Below are positions 27,330-36,551 of a stretch of 64,000 nucleotides of DNA, piece by piece; positions within the stretch are counted from its first letter, which is position 1; each line of letters starts with the position of its first letter. The notes below the pieces were generated by a model, which did no database searches, was not told the DNA's origin, and saw only the letters and a program-made list of their open reading frames with translations. A program made the translations under genes and the position numbers. Origin of the DNA: Gaiellasilicea sp963731615 (GTDB lineage: Bacteria > Actinomycetota > Thermoleophilia > Gaiellales > Gaiellaceae); NCBI GenBank assembly GCA_963731615.1, contig CAVSWD010000009.1, positions 186,001-250,000 of the forward strand, written 5' to 3'.

Positions 27330-29393
27330 TCACGGACGCCAGGCGGCCGACCCGAGGATGCTCGCGAGGTCGGTCGTCACGCGCGTCGGCTTGCCGCCGC
27401 CCGCCGAGGCGGTGAACAGCTCGGTCCGCTCGACGTAGCTGTTCACGCCGCGGGAGTACTTGCCGACCGGAGCGTTGAAGGAGATCGTGCGTCCGTCCGG
27501 CGACCACGCCACGCCTGCTGCGCCCGGCGCCGGGATGCGCTTCGTCCCGCCGCCGAGGTCGAAGACGAGGACGCCCTTCGCGTCGGTGACCGCAACCCGA
27601 TCGGCAGCGGGCGACCACCGCGGCGGATCGAGCTCTAGACGTGTGGTGCGTTGAACCGTTCCCAGACGCCGGGCCCCTGTGCCGTCCGCGCGAACGCTCC
27701 AGAGCGCAGCGCCGCGGAGGAACGCGACCAGCTGACCCTTGGGCGCCGCTTCCGGCAGTGCGCCCGTCGCGATCGTCGCGATCGAGCCGTCGGCCACCTG
27801 CACCCGCCGGACGTCGCCGTCCTGCTCGTAGACGATCGAGAGACCATCCGCCGTCCAGGTCGGCCGGCCGCCGGTGCTCGCGAGCCGTCGCTCGGCGCCT
27901 GTCACGACGTCGACGATGAAGATCCCCCGCCTGCTCGGCTCGCCAGCGACGTTCGTCCGCGCGAAGGCGACGTGACCGCCGCCGGGCGACCAACGCGGAT
28001 CGTTGTCGAAGGTGGTGTAATCGGTGTCGGGCCGCGTCAGCAGACGGACGCCGCCGCCGCCCGCGTCCGCGACGCGAACGTGCGGCGCGTACGGCCCGCT
28101 ACACCCCTCGGCGTGTGTATGGGCGGTTCCGTGCTCGTACGCGACCTTGCTCCCGTCCGGAGACCACGCCGGCTTGCCCCGCCAGCCGCCCGCCGTGCCG
28201 CCGAGCCGGCGCGCCTGCTTGCCGGCAATGATCCAGAGGTCGCCCGACTGCTGACCGCGGCCGCCGGTCGAGTAGATCAACCGGTCCCGGTCGAGCCAGC
28301 GCAGGTCGCGGAAACGGCGGCCGGGGCAGAGCCCGCTGCCGCCGGCCTGCAGGCGCACGGTCCGGCCTCCCACGGAGATGCCGAGCGCATTCAGCGTTGC
28401 CAGCGTGCCGTCCGGCCGCCAGACCCCGCCGTCCGGCGGGAGCCTGCGGGCTGCCGGCGAGCCTCGGCCGAGGTCCAGCCGGAACGGGCGCTCTAACCGG
28501 TCGAAGACGAGGAGCGCGCGCCCGTCGGGAGACCATGAGCTTTCGGAGAGGATGGCGTATGTCGTCGAGCTGAACGTTCGGCGCCCACGCTCGTCCAGGA
28601 TGCGAAGCGACCGCTCGTCGGCTGTCGCCAAGCGCCGGCCGTCGGGGCTCCAGAGTGCGGACACGCCCGCCACCGTGCGACGCGCGCTCCCGTCCGGGCC
28701 GACGATGGCGATCGACTTGCGGACCGGCACCACGAGCGCGAGCTCGCCGCGTGCGGACCAGCCCGCGAGCGCGCCGGGGCGGCGCCAGATCCGGCGGCCG
28801 GACAGGTCGTGCACGGTCGTCCACAGGCCTTGTGCGTCAGCGGTGGAGGTAGCGAGGCGACGCGAGTCGGGCGACCAGTGCACCGACTCGGCGTCCGCGG
28901 CGATGCGGGTGTTTGCACCACCATCCGGACCGACGATCCGGACTTCGGTCCGCAGGGCGCTCGTAGATCGTTCGATCCGATAGGCGAGCCGGCGGCCGTC
29001 CGGGCTCCAGCTCGGTTCCAGGAGCCGAACAGACTCGTTCGCCCGCTCGGTGAACGGGCCGACGATCCGGTGCAGGCCGCCACCGTCGGGGCGGCTCAGC
29101 CAGAGCGCCTCGGCGCCGCCGCGATCGCTGACGAACGCGAGCGTACGACCGTCCGGCGAGAGAGCGGGGTAGCGGTCGGCGGCCGGGTGGCGGCTGACGT
29201 TCGTGCGGCGCCCGGAGCGAAGGTCGACGAGCCAGATCTCGTCGTGGAGATCAGGGGCGCGCGTGCTCGAGACGAGGATCGAGCCGCGCGGCGCCGGCGC
29301 TGCGGGAGCTGCCGCGCCCACAGCCGCCACCACCGTGGCGAGGAACGCAGCCGCTGCTGCGAGAGGAGCCTTCGCCCACATGACGCCCTCCAT
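27330..29393 (-). CDS. Secreted TolB-like beta-propeller protein
   Basis: A 687-residue protein with an N-terminal signal peptide (hydrophobic Ala-rich stretch at about 9-33) followed by at least ten WD40/PD40 repeats, most carrying SPDGR (for example YPALSPDGRTLAFVSD and PAWSPDGSKVAYEH). This is a TolB-type propeller, probably extracellular and protein- or sugar-binding. No enzyme domain follows. A short CCCTA-T-TAGGG dyad lies just upstream of the start. Confidence 0.82.
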   Translation of the reverse strand: MEGVMWAKAPLAAAAAFLATVVAAVGAAAPAAPAPRGSILVSSTRAPDLHDEIWLVDLRSGRRTNVSRHPAADRYPALSPDGRTLAFVSDRGGAEALWLSRPDGGGLHRIVGPFTERANESVRLLEPSWSPDGRRLAYRIERSTSALRTEVRIVGPDGGANTRIAADAESVHWSPDSRRLATSTADAQGLWTTVHDLSGRRIWRRPGALAGWSARGELALVVPVRKSIAIVGPDGSARRTVAGVSALWSPDGRRLATADERSLRILDERGRRTFSSTTYAILSESSWSPDGRALLVFDRLERPFRLDLGRGSPAARRLPPDGGVWRPDGTLATLNALGISVGGRTVRLQAGGSGLCPGRRFRDLRWLDRDRLIYSTGGRGQQSGDLWIIAGKQARRLGGTAGGWRGKPAWSPDGSKVAYEHGTAHTHAEGCSGPYAPHVRVADAGGGGVRLLTRPDTDYTTFDNDPRWSPGGGHVAFARTNVAGEPSRRGIFIVDVVTGAERRLASTGGRPTWTADGLSIVYEQDGDVRRVQVADGSIATIATGALPEAAPKGQLVAFLRGAALWSVRADGTGARRLGTVQRTTRLELDPPRWSPAADRVAVTDAKGVLVFDLGGGTKRIPAPGAAGVAWSPDGRTISFNAPVGKYSRGVNSYVERTELFTASAGGGKPTRVTTDLASILGSAAWRP

Positions 29394-29449
29394 CGGCCGA
29401 CCCTATTAGGGCGACGTTAGAGCCTCGTGATGATTGTGGCAAGAAAGAG

Positions 29450-30727
29450 CTAAGCGGACTCTTCGGCGAGCGCGTCCGGCTCGTCGACGATGCCGTCGGC
29501 GCTCGTGACGAGCGTCGGCTTCAGGCCCTTCGAGATCGTCTCCTTCGTGATCACGCATTTGGAGACGTCCTTCCGCGAGGGAAGCTCGAACATGACGTCG
29601 AGGAGCGCGTTCTCGATGATCGATCGGAGGCCGCGAGCACCGGTCTCGCGGGCGAGCGCCTTGTCGGCGATCTCCCAGAGCGCGTCGTCACGGAACTCGA
29701 GCTCGATCGAGTCGTAGCCGAAGAAGCGTTGGTACTGGCGCGTGAGCGCGTTCTTGGGCTCGGTCAGGATCTGGACGAGATCCTCACGCCGCAGCTGGTG
29801 CACGGCGGAGATGACCGGTAGGCGTCCGATGAACTCCGGGATCAATCCGAAGCTGAGCAGGTCCTCGGGCATGACGTCCGCCAGCACTTCGGCGGACTCC
29901 TCGCCGTGGCGCGAACGCACGTCGGCACCGAAGCCGACCGAGTTCTTGCCGATCCGCCTGCCGATGATCTTGTCGAGGCCGGCGAACGCGCCGCCGCAGA
30001 TGAAGAGGATGTTCGTCGTGTCGATCGAGAGGAACTCCTGGTGCGGATGCTTGCGTCCGCCTTGCGGCGGAACCGAGGCGACTGTCCCCTCGAGAATCTT
30101 CAGCAGGGCCTGCTGCACGCCCTCGCCCGACACGTCGCGCGTGATCGACGGGTTGTCCGCCTTGCGCGCGATCTTGTCGACCTCGTCGATGTAGATGATC
30201 CCGGTCTCGGCCTTCTTGATGTCGAAGTCGGCCGCCTGGATCAGCTTCAGGAGGATGTTCTCGACGTCCTCGCCGACGTAGCCCGCCTCGGTCAACGCCG
30301 TTGCGTCGGCGATCGCGAAGGGCACGTTCAGGATCCGCGCCAGCGTCTGCGCCAGCAGCGTCTTCCCGCAGCCTGTGGGGCCGAGCAGGAGGATGTTCGA
30401 CTTCTGCAGCTCGACGTCGCCGTCCTCCTGGCCCATCCGGACGCGCTTGTAGTGGTTGTAGACCGCGACAGCAAGAGTCCGCTTCGCTTCCTCCTGGCTG
30501 ACGACGTAGTCGTTCAGCACGGAGTAGATGTCGAGCGGGCGCGGCAGGTTGTCGAGGTCGAGCTGCGTCGGCGTTGTCAGCTCCTCGTCGATGATCTCGT
30601 TGCAGAGATCGATGCACTCGTCGCAGATGTAGACGCCGGGGCCCGCGATCAGCTTCTTGACCTGTCGCTGGCTCTTGCCGCAGAAGCTGCAGAGGAGCTG
30701 CTCGTTGCCTTCGGACGCGCGGGCCAT
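29450..30727 (-). CDS. clpX: ATP-dependent Clp protease ATP-binding subunit ClpX
   Basis: ClpX unfolds substrates and feeds them to ClpP. The 425-residue protein has the N-terminal zinc finger (CSFCGKSQ, CDECIDLC), Walker A GPTGCGKTLLAQ, Walker B IIYIDEVDK, the GRRIGKNSVGFG segment in place of the usual ClpP-docking IGF loop region, and sensor-2 RGLRSIIE. The gene follows clpP after 59 nt on the same strand. Confidence 0.97.
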   Translation of the reverse strand: MARASEGNEQLLCSFCGKSQRQVKKLIAGPGVYICDECIDLCNEIIDEELTTPTQLDLDNLPRPLDIYSVLNDYVVSQEEAKRTLAVAVYNHYKRVRMGQEDGDVELQKSNILLLGPTGCGKTLLAQTLARILNVPFAIADATALTEAGYVGEDVENILLKLIQAADFDIKKAETGIIYIDEVDKIARKADNPSITRDVSGEGVQQALLKILEGTVASVPPQGGRKHPHQEFLSIDTTNILFICGGAFAGLDKIIGRRIGKNSVGFGADVRSRHGEESAEVLADVMPEDLLSFGLIPEFIGRLPVISAVHQLRREDLVQILTEPKNALTRQYQRFFGYDSIELEFRDDALWEIADKALARETGARGLRSIIENALLDVMFELPSRKDVSKCVITKETISKGLKPTLVTSADGIVDEPDALAEESA

Positions 30728-30786
30728 GTCTTCTTGTACCTCGGTTTCGTCGATTGAGCTAGGTCTAGGACGAAAAAGCTGGCGGG

Positions 30787-31371
30787 CTAGCGGTGCTCGA
30801 TCACTCTGTCAATGATTCCGTACTCGTGAGCTTCTTGCGCGGTCAGGAAGTAGTCGCGCTCCATGTCCTTCGACACTTTCTCGATCTCCTGCCCGCTGTG
30901 GTGCGCGAAGATCTCCTCGAGCCGTCGTTTCAGCGCGATCGTCTCGCGCGCCGCAATCTCGATGTCGGTCGCCTGTCCCTGGAAGCCGCCCGACACCTGG
31001 TGGATCAGGATCTTTGCGTTCGGCAGCGCAAACCGCTTCCCTGCCGCGCCGCCCGCGAGCAAGAGCGCGCCCATGCTCATCGCGATCCCGACGCACGTCG
31101 TCTGGATGTCCGGCTTGACGAACTGCATCGTGTCGTAGATCGCGAGGCCGGCATAGACCGAGCCACCCGGTGAGTTGATGTACATCGAGATGTCCTTGTC
31201 CGGATCCTCCGACTCGAGGTGCAGGAGCTGCGCCACGATCAGGTTCGCGATCTGGTCGTCGACCGGGGTTCCGAGAAAGATGATCCGCTCGTTCAGCAAG
31301 CGGGAGTAGATGTCGAACGAACGCTCGCCCCGCGAGGTCTGCTCGATCACCATCGGGATCAACGGGCTCAT
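30787..31371 (-). CDS. clpP: ATP-dependent Clp protease proteolytic subunit ClpP
   Basis: The 194-residue serine protease has nucleophile Ser in IAMSMGALLLAGG, His in KILIHQVSGGFQG and Asp further on in KDMERDYFLTA. The tetradecamer degrades proteins unfolded by ClpX or ClpC. It lies between tig and clpX, 44 nt after tig, giving the standard tig-clpP-clpX operon. Confidence 0.97.
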   Translation of the reverse strand: MSPLIPMVIEQTSRGERSFDIYSRLLNERIIFLGTPVDDQIANLIVAQLLHLESEDPDKDISMYINSPGGSVYAGLAIYDTMQFVKPDIQTTCVGIAMSMGALLLAGGAAGKRFALPNAKILIHQVSGGFQGQATDIEIAARETIALKRRLEEIFAHHSGQEIEKVSKDMERDYFLTAQEAHEYGIIDRVIEHR

Positions 31372-31415
31372 GCAGGCTCCTTGCTTCCAGTCAACGAATT
31401 AGCTTCCGGACGCGT

Positions 31416-32757
31416 CTAGTTACCGGGTGTCCACAGTGTTGTCTCTTGTTCGGGCTTTTCCTTGTCGGGTGTCCAGATCGCCTCGCGTGCGGCCGCTTGC
31501 TCCATCGGGATCGGCTTGACCTCAGCCGCGACTCGGTCGAGCGCGGCGCGCAACCGCAGGTCCTCGCGCAGGTCTTCCTGGCGGCCTTGCTCCCAGAGCT
31601 CCTCGATCACGGCTTCGGCGTCCTCGTCCGCCGCTTCCGCCTGCTCGCGAATCAGCTGCTTGACCTCGTCGTCGGAGACCGTGATGCCGAGCTGGTCGGC
31701 CACGGCCTCGAGCGTCAGCTCGCGCGCGACCGAGAGAGCGGCCTCCATCTGCATCGACGCCGTCAGCTGCTCGGCCGTCCGGCCGGTCAGCTGCAAGTAG
31801 GTCTCGGGCGCAATGCCGCGCCGCTCGAGCGAGCGGATGAACCCGGTCAGCAGCTCGCGGGTGCGCGATTCGACGAGCGGCCCGGCCGGACTGACCTTCG
31901 ACGCGACGACGAGCGCATCGACGGCGTTCGCCCTGAAGGCATCCGCGATCTCGGCCTCGAGCTGCTCCTGCAGATCGGCCCTGGATCTCGGCGCGGAGCT
32001 CGGCGATCGTGTCGAACTCGCTGGCGGAGCGCGCGAGCTCGTCGTCCAGGTCGGGCAGCAGCTTCCCCCGGATCTCCTTGACCGTGATCTCGGCCGCGGC
32101 GGTCGTGTCGTCGGCGAGCTCGTAGGTGACGCTCTTCGTCTCGCCCACCGACGCGCCGACGAGCGCGGCTTCCACCTCTTCGACGAGTCTTCCCGCGCCG
32201 AGCTCGACGACGGTGTCGCGCTGTGCCTCGCCGTCGGGCGAGACGATGTCGACGACGAGGGTGTCGCCGACCTGAGCCGGGCGTTCGTCGGCAGGCACGA
32301 GCTCTGCGACCGACTCGCGCAGCGCTTCGAGCTCCTGCGCGATCAGCTCCTCGGGCACCTCTGCGTCCGGCTTGCCCACCTCGAGGGTCGTCCAGTCGAC
32401 GACGTCGACCTTCGGCTGCACGGGAACCGTGGCCGTGAACTGCCAGGGCGCTTGATCCTCGGTCGGCAGCTCGTAGTCGAACTGGGGCTGCGCGACCGGC
32501 CTGATCCGAGCGCGGGCGGCCGCGTTCCAGAACCAGCTGGAGATGTGGCTGTCGACGGCCTCGGCGTAGATGCGCTCCATGCCGAGGCGCTGCTGCAGGA
32601 CCGGGATCGGCACCTTGCCGGGCCGGAAGCCGGGAATCTTGACCGACGACGCGAGATCGGAGGTGGCGTGCTCGACCGCGTGGTGGACGTCGTGCGCCGG
32701 CACGTCCACCGTGAGGCGGACTGTGTCGCCGCCGAGCTCCTCGACCTGGGTCGTCAT
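31416..32757 (-). CDS. tig: Trigger factor, one frameshift
   Basis: Trigger factor is the ribosome-bound chaperone. The ribosome-binding signature is present in IPGFRPGKVPIPVL, then the PPIase-like domain (QVGDTLVVDIVSPDGEA) and the helical C-terminal domain. The frame breaks after ELRAEIQ. Dropping one G in the GGG run at about 31979-31982 restores ADLQEQLEAEIADAF and continues to the TPGN terminus, about 446 residues in all. A homopolymer error is likely. tig leads the clpP-clpX operon. Confidence 0.93.
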
Positions 32758-32765
32758 TGGGTCAT

Positions 32766-33170
32766 TCAAGCAGAGGCCGTGCGCGCCGAGTCGAGCTCGC
32801 GGGCGAGTTCGCCGACCCGTCGCTCGATCTCGTCGCGGATCTCGCGGACGCGCTCGAGTGGCTTTCCGGCCGGGTCCTCGAGGCCCCAGTCGACATAGCT
32901 CGTGCCGGGGAGGACCGGGCAGACGTCGCCGCAGCCCATGGTCACGACCACGTCCGCCCACGCCGCGTCGGCAGCCGGCTCGAGCTGGCGCGGGGTTCGA
33001 TTGGAGAGGTCGTAGCCGATCTCGTCCATCGCCACGACCACCAGAGGATGGAGGTGTGACTCGGCGCGGCTGCCGGCGGAGCGAACCTCGTGCCCGCCGA
33101 GCCGCTCGAGGAACGCCTGCGCCATCTGCGAGCGTCCCGCGTTGCCGATGCAGAGGAAGAGGACGTTCAC
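32766..33170 (-). CDS. Arsenate reductase / low-molecular-weight protein tyrosine phosphatase family
   Basis: The 134-residue protein has the P-loop FLCIGNAGRSQMAQ (C-X5-R) and MGCGDVCPVLPG, which supplies the extra cysteines used by thiol-coupled ArsC enzymes, followed by DWGLEDPAGKP, the acid loop. It therefore resembles thioredoxin- or mycoredoxin-dependent arsenate reductase more than a plain tyrosine phosphatase. No arsR or arsenite pump is nearby, so an arsenic role is uncertain. GTG start at 33170. Confidence 0.8.
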   Translation of the reverse strand: MNVLFLCIGNAGRSQMAQAFLERLGGHEVRSAGSRAESHLHPLVVVAMDEIGYDLSNRTPRQLEPAADAAWADVVVTMGCGDVCPVLPGTSYVDWGLEDPAGKPLERVREIRDEIERRVGELARELDSARTASA

Positions 33171-33190
33171 GACGCGCGTAGGGTAGCCGC

Positions 33191-33775
33191 GTGCGGATCT
33201 TCGTCCTCGTTCGCCACGGCCAGTCGGAGCTGAACGTCATCCGCCGGGTCAACGGAGACCCGTCCGTCGCGGTCGGCCTGACGGCGCAGGGAGAGGCCGA
33301 GGCGGCCGGGCTCGCTCTGCAACTGGCCGGGCTCGAGCTCGACCTCTGCGTGCACACCCGCTTCGGCCGGACCCGCGCGACGGCCAGGATCGCGCTGGAA
33401 GGACGATCGGTGCCCGTCGAGCTCGAGCCGCTCCTCGACGACATCGACGTCGGGGAGCTCGAAGGCCGGTCGATCGACGACTACCGGGCCTGGAAGCAGC
33501 AGCACACGCGCGCCGATGCGTTTCCCGGCGGCGAGAGCCTCGACGCCGCGGCCCGGCGCTACGCGGTTGCGTACGAACGCCTGCTCGCCCGCTCGGAGCA
33601 GCGGATCCTCGTGGTCTGCCACGAGATCCCCGTCCGCTATGCGATCAACGCGGCGGCCGGCTCGGACGAGCTCGACGGCCCCGCGCACGAGCTCGGCAAT
33701 TGCATTCCGCACCTCTTCGACGAGGAGGGGCTGCGGCGCGCGGTCGAGCGGATTCGCCTGCTCGCGCCGGCCTAG
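33191..33775 (+). CDS. Histidine phosphatase (phosphoglycerate mutase-like) family protein
   Basis: The 194-residue protein starts FVLVRHGQSELN, the RHG phospho-His motif, and later has ILVVCHEIPVRY carrying the second catalytic His, with LDDIDVGELEGRSIDDY between them. It probably hydrolyses a phosphate ester; the substrate is unknown. The start is GTG, 20 nt from the divergent ArsC-type gene. The end overlaps the convergent DUF4234 gene by 4 nt. Confidence 0.86.
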   Translation: MRIFVLVRHGQSELNVIRRVNGDPSVAVGLTAQGEAEAAGLALQLAGLELDLCVHTRFGRTRATARIALEGRSVPVELEPLLDDIDVGELEGRSIDDYRAWKQQHTRADAFPGGESLDAAARRYAVAYERLLARSEQRILVVCHEIPVRYAINAAAGSDELDGPAHELGNCIPHLFDEEGLRRAVERIRLLAPA

Positions 33776-34215
33776 GAGGGTTGGGGGGCCGGAGCCTCGA
33801 GCTGCGTTTGGGTCTGGGATTGTGCCTTCCAGACCCCGTTGAGCCCGCTCTGCATGTACGCGTAGAGCGCCGGCGAGATGACGACGTAGAGCACGAGACC
33901 GAGCCAGCCGTTGATCGGCGCCTGCCCGGTCAACCGCTGAGCCGCCTGTACACGCTTGAAGGTCGTCACCGTCGTCCAGATCGCTGGGACGATCAGCAGC
34001 GCGCCGGGGAAGAGTGCCAGCGTGGACTTGGCCGGGCTATCGCCGAGCTCGGCGGTTCCCTTTGCACGGCCGAGGTCGGCGAGCTCACGGTTGATGTAGT
34101 ACCACCAGAAGATCAGGTAGATCGCGATCGTGATGATCGAGAGGATCGCCACCGCCACAGGGTTCCGGGTCTTCGCCGTCGACCCGGCGCCCTCGATCGG
34201 AATCACTTCAGCCAT
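33772..34215 (-). CDS. DUF4234 membrane protein
   Basis: The 147-residue protein has three or four membrane helices, with AIYLIFWWYYINRELADLGR as the family signature near the first helix and a Gln/Pro-rich tail. The function of DUF4234 is unknown. ATG at 34215 is chosen because codons further upstream run into tRNA-Leu. Confidence 0.78.
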   Translation of the reverse strand: MAEVIPIEGAGSTAKTRNPVAVAILSIITIAIYLIFWWYYINRELADLGRAKGTAELGDSPAKSTLALFPGALLIVPAIWTTVTTFKRVQAAQRLTGQAPINGWLGLVLYVVISPALYAYMQSGLNGVWKAQSQTQTQLEAPAPQPS

Positions 34216-34260
34216 CGCCGAGGAGTCTGCACCAGCGGCCGGACAGCAGAGAACAGTCGA

Positions 34261-34344
34261 TGCGGGCGAGAGGACTTGAACCTCCAAGGGCCGAAGCCCA
34301 CCGGGACCTAAACCCGGCGCGTCTGCCAGTTCCGCCACGCCCGC
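34261..34344 (-). tRNA. tRNA-Leu (anticodon TAG)
   Basis: Acceptor stem GCGGGCG/CGCCCGC, anticodon stem CCGGG/CCCGG with loop TTTAGGT, a long variable arm (GGGCTTCGGCCC type) as expected for Leu, and T arm GAGG-TTCAAGT-CCTC. CCA is not encoded. Confidence 0.95.
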
Positions 34345-34388
34345 TGATGAGCCAAGGATAGTCAGGTGCGAAGCTTGTTCCGCATCCC

Positions 34389-34455
34389 GGCCGGGAGCGA
34401 AGCGACCCTTCAGGGGTCTGCGCGATTCGTGATCCGCTCCCGCGGATCACGAATC
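34389..34455 (+). repeat. Two-hairpin dispersed element, copy A
   Basis: The core GAGCGAAGCGACCCTTCAGG can fold on its own (CCC-TTCA-GGG inside a wider stem). It is followed at 34424-34455 by a perfect 14-bp hairpin with arms GATTCGTGATCCGC and their complement and loop TCCC. The same core occurs at 40262 and, on the other strand, at 55150. It lies between tRNA-Leu and tRNA-His. Confidence 0.75.
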
Positions 34456-34472
34456 ATGCGACGGAAGGAAGA

Positions 34473-34546
34473 GGTGGCGAACGGGACTCGAACCCGCGAC
34501 CACCGGGACCACAACCCGGGGCTCTACCAACTGAGCTACCGCCACC
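34473..34546 (-). tRNA. tRNA-His (anticodon GTG)
   Basis: The 8-bp acceptor stem includes the extra G-1 paired with C73, the hallmark of tRNA-His. Anticodon loop is TTGTGGT, T arm GCGGG-TTCGAGT-CCCGT. CCA is not encoded. Confidence 0.96.
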
Positions 34547-34607
34547 GTGACGAGCACAGGATAGCTGGGAGTCGTGGGGCATACTGAACGTCCGTGCTGG
34601 CCTTGCC

Positions 34608-34679
34608 GGCCCCGTAGCTCAGTGGATAGAGCGGCAGGCTTCGAACCTGCGCGCGGAGGTTCGATTCCTCCCGGGGCCA
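34608..34679 (+). tRNA. tRNA-Arg (anticodon TCG)
   Basis: Acceptor GGCCCCG/CGGGGCC, D arm GCTC/GAGC, anticodon stem GCAGG/CCTGC with loop CTTCGAA, and T arm GGAGG-TTCGATT-CCTCC support tRNA-Arg reading CGA. A run of seven T follows the discriminator base. Confidence 0.95.
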
Positions 34680-34686
34680 TTTTTTT
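34680..34686 (+). terminator. T-run directly after tRNA-Arg
   Basis: Seven consecutive T follow the tRNA body, rare in DNA this GC-rich. The stable T and acceptor stems before it could act as the hairpin of an intrinsic terminator. Confidence 0.4.
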
Positions 34687-34814
34687 CGGTCGCAGGGCCG
34701 GAATCCGCGGTAGCGTGCGGTGTTTGCGATTTGTAAGACATAGTCCTGCGAGGCTTTCGGCTCGTCCGAAACGAGAACAACCCTCTTCTACGCAACGTTG
34801 AGGAGGGACATCTG

Positions 34815-35804
34815 ATGAAGAACCACCGAACCGTGGGACGCAGCCTGGTCATGCTCTTGGCCGGGTCGCTGCTCGCACTCAGCTTCGCAACGGTCGCTTC
34901 GGCAGCGGCTCCGACCAACACGACGCTGCCGTCGATCACCGGCACGACCAAGGTGGGCGAGACACTGACGGCGCAGAACGGCACCTGGACGAACAACCCG
35001 ACCGCCTTCCAGTACCAGTGGCAGCGGTGCGGCGGTGCCGGCGGCGGCTGCGCGAACGTGGCCGGCGCGGTCGAGAAGACGTATCTCCTGACCGCCGCGG
35101 ACGCCGGCCGGACGATGCGGGTCCGGGTCCTGGCCGTGAACGCCGACGGTGCGAACGCGGCCCGCTCGAACCCGACGGCGGTCGTCACGGCGAGCGCCGC
35201 GCCGCAGAACACCGCCCGCCCGTCGATCACGGGCGAGGCCCGGGTCGGCGAGGAGCTGACGGCAGAGGAAGGCAGCTGGACGAACAGTCCGACGGCGTAC
35301 GCCTACCAGTGGCAGCAGTGCGATGCAGACGGCACCAGCTGCTTGCCCGTCGCCGGTGCGAACGGGAAGACCTACGGCGTCCGGAATGCGGATCTCGGCT
35401 TCCGGCTGCGGGTTCGTGTGACTGCCCGGAACACGAACGGCTCGGGCTCAGCGCTCTCCGCGGTGACCGCGATCGTCGAGCCGACCGTCGCGGTGACGAA
35501 CACGCGGCCGACGCTGACAATCGTCTCGGTGCGGTTCCTGGGCGCCCGCGTCTACGCGAGGTTCCGGGTCTGCGACGACACGCAGAAGAACCTGACCGTT
35601 CTGGCCACCGACTCGCGGCCCGCCCGGGCTTCCCAGACACGGCGGTTCTCGACGCTGATCGCGCCGAATCCGTGCGGCGTCTACACCCGCAACTGGGTGC
35701 CCGCACAGCGGTTCCGCGGGAAGGGCCGGTACACGGTCACGCTGCAGGCGCGTGACACCTCGGGGCTGACGAGCGCCCCCGCGCGGCGCACGTTCAGCCG
35801 CTAG
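34815..35804 (+). CDS. Secreted protein with two Ig-like repeats
   Basis: The 329-residue protein has a signal peptide (hydrophobic at about 10-30, cleavage near ASA-AAP), two repeats of about 95 residues (each with TxVGExLT, GTWTN or GSWTN, then YQWQ and a Cys pair), and a C-terminal beta domain with a third Cys pair. The repeats resemble bacterial Ig-like modules found in cell-surface proteins. AGGAGGG precedes the ATG. The role is probably structural or adhesive; no enzyme motif is seen. Confidence 0.78.
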   Translation: MKNHRTVGRSLVMLLAGSLLALSFATVASAAAPTNTTLPSITGTTKVGETLTAQNGTWTNNPTAFQYQWQRCGGAGGGCANVAGAVEKTYLLTAADAGRTMRVRVLAVNADGANAARSNPTAVVTASAAPQNTARPSITGEARVGEELTAEEGSWTNSPTAYAYQWQQCDADGTSCLPVAGANGKTYGVRNADLGFRLRVRVTARNTNGSGSALSAVTAIVEPTVAVTNTRPTLTIVSVRFLGARVYARFRVCDDTQKNLTVLATDSRPARASQTRRFSTLIAPNPCGVYTRNWVPAQRFRGKGRYTVTLQARDTSGLTSAPARRTFSR

Positions 35805-35816
35805 CCCGGTAACGCA

Positions 35817-35845
35817 GGAGGGGCGCCGGAACGCGGCGCCCCTCC
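35817..35845 (+). terminator. Strong 12-bp hairpin after the Ig-like gene
   Basis: A perfect 12-bp stem (GGAGGGGCGCCG and its complement) with loop GAACG starts 13 nt after the stop codon; only a weak TCTTT follows. It could end both the Ig-like gene and, from the other side, tRNA-Arg(TCT) read-through. Confidence 0.6.
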
Positions 35846-35854
35846 GTCGCTCTT

Positions 35855-35927
35855 TGCGCCCGGCAGGATTCGAACCTGCGGCCAACGGATTAGAAGTCCG
35901 TCGCTCTGTCCACTGAGCTACGGGCGC
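35855..35927 (-). tRNA. tRNA-Arg (anticodon TCT)
   Basis: Acceptor GCGCCCG/CGGGCGC, anticodon stem ACGGA/TCCGT with loop CTTCTAA, T arm GCAGG-TTCGAAT-CCTGC and discriminator A. It reads AGA. Confidence 0.95.
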
Positions 35928-35954
35928 TCGCGGACAGCGTAACGGCGCCGTTGG

Positions 35955-36494
35955 CTAGGAACGGACGCCGAAGTCTGAGGTGACGATGGTGACGTCGCGG
36001 CCGCGGTAGACGCCGGGCGCGGAGGAGACCGCCACCGCCGACAGGCCGATCTCTCGCCAGCGCGGCTCGAGGATGTTCTTGCGGTGGCCCGGGCTGCCCA
36101 TCCAGAGCTTGACGGCCGCGCCGGCGCTGAGCTGACCGGACGACCAGAGCAGGTTCTCGCCCACGGCCCAGCTGCGGTAGCCGCTCGGGCCGTACCAGCG
36201 CTTGACCCGCGTCCAGAACTCCGACCCGTCGCGAGACTCATGGCTGAAGAAGCCGTGGGCGCCCATCGAGCGCGAATGCGCCTCGGCTGCGGCCGAGAGC
36301 GGCCGTGAGAGCCGCAGCGGCGCCAGTCCGTGGCTGCGGCGGACCGCGTTCAGCTCACCGAGCACCTGGCTCTCGAGCTGGTTGGCCGAGCTGATCGTTC
36401 GGACCGGCGTCCCGACCGCGTTTGCACCGGCAACACCGACGCTGAGTACCGCAAGCGCGCAGACGACAGCGATCCGGGTGAGACGACGTCCCAT
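35955..36494 (-). CDS. Secreted CAP (SCP/PR-1) domain protein
   Basis: The 179-residue protein has an N-terminal signal peptide (about 1-26) and a CAP domain: LNAVRRSHGLAPL, AHSRSMGAHGFFSHES, WAVGENLLWSSG and LWMGSPGHRKNIL with the usual His and Glu positions. CAP proteins are secreted and often bind sterols or lipids; the bacterial role is unclear. A second CAP gene lies at 41456-41953. Confidence 0.85.
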   Translation of the reverse strand: MGRRLTRIAVVCALAVLSVGVAGANAVGTPVRTISSANQLESQVLGELNAVRRSHGLAPLRLSRPLSAAAEAHSRSMGAHGFFSHESRDGSEFWTRVKRWYGPSGYRSWAVGENLLWSSGQLSAGAAVKLWMGSPGHRKNILEPRWREIGLSAVAVSSAPGVYRGRDVTIVTSDFGVRS

Positions 36495-36551
36495 GCCGAT
36501 GTCATCGGACGTACGCCGGCACGGCTGATCATCCGAATGGGGGAGCGGAGC

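Noticed and set aside
29401..29411. CCCTATTAGGG dyad as an operator
   Set aside because: It is short, overlaps a plausible -10 element and occurs once, so it is only mentioned with the propeller gene.
32766..33170. Arsenic resistance operon
   Set aside because: Only the ArsC-type phosphatase is present; no arsR, arsB or acr3 gene adjoins it.
34389..34455. Two-hairpin element as a CRISPR repeat or tRNA fragment
   Set aside because: The copies are single, kilobases apart and without regular spacers, and the sequence does not match the neighbouring tRNA arms.
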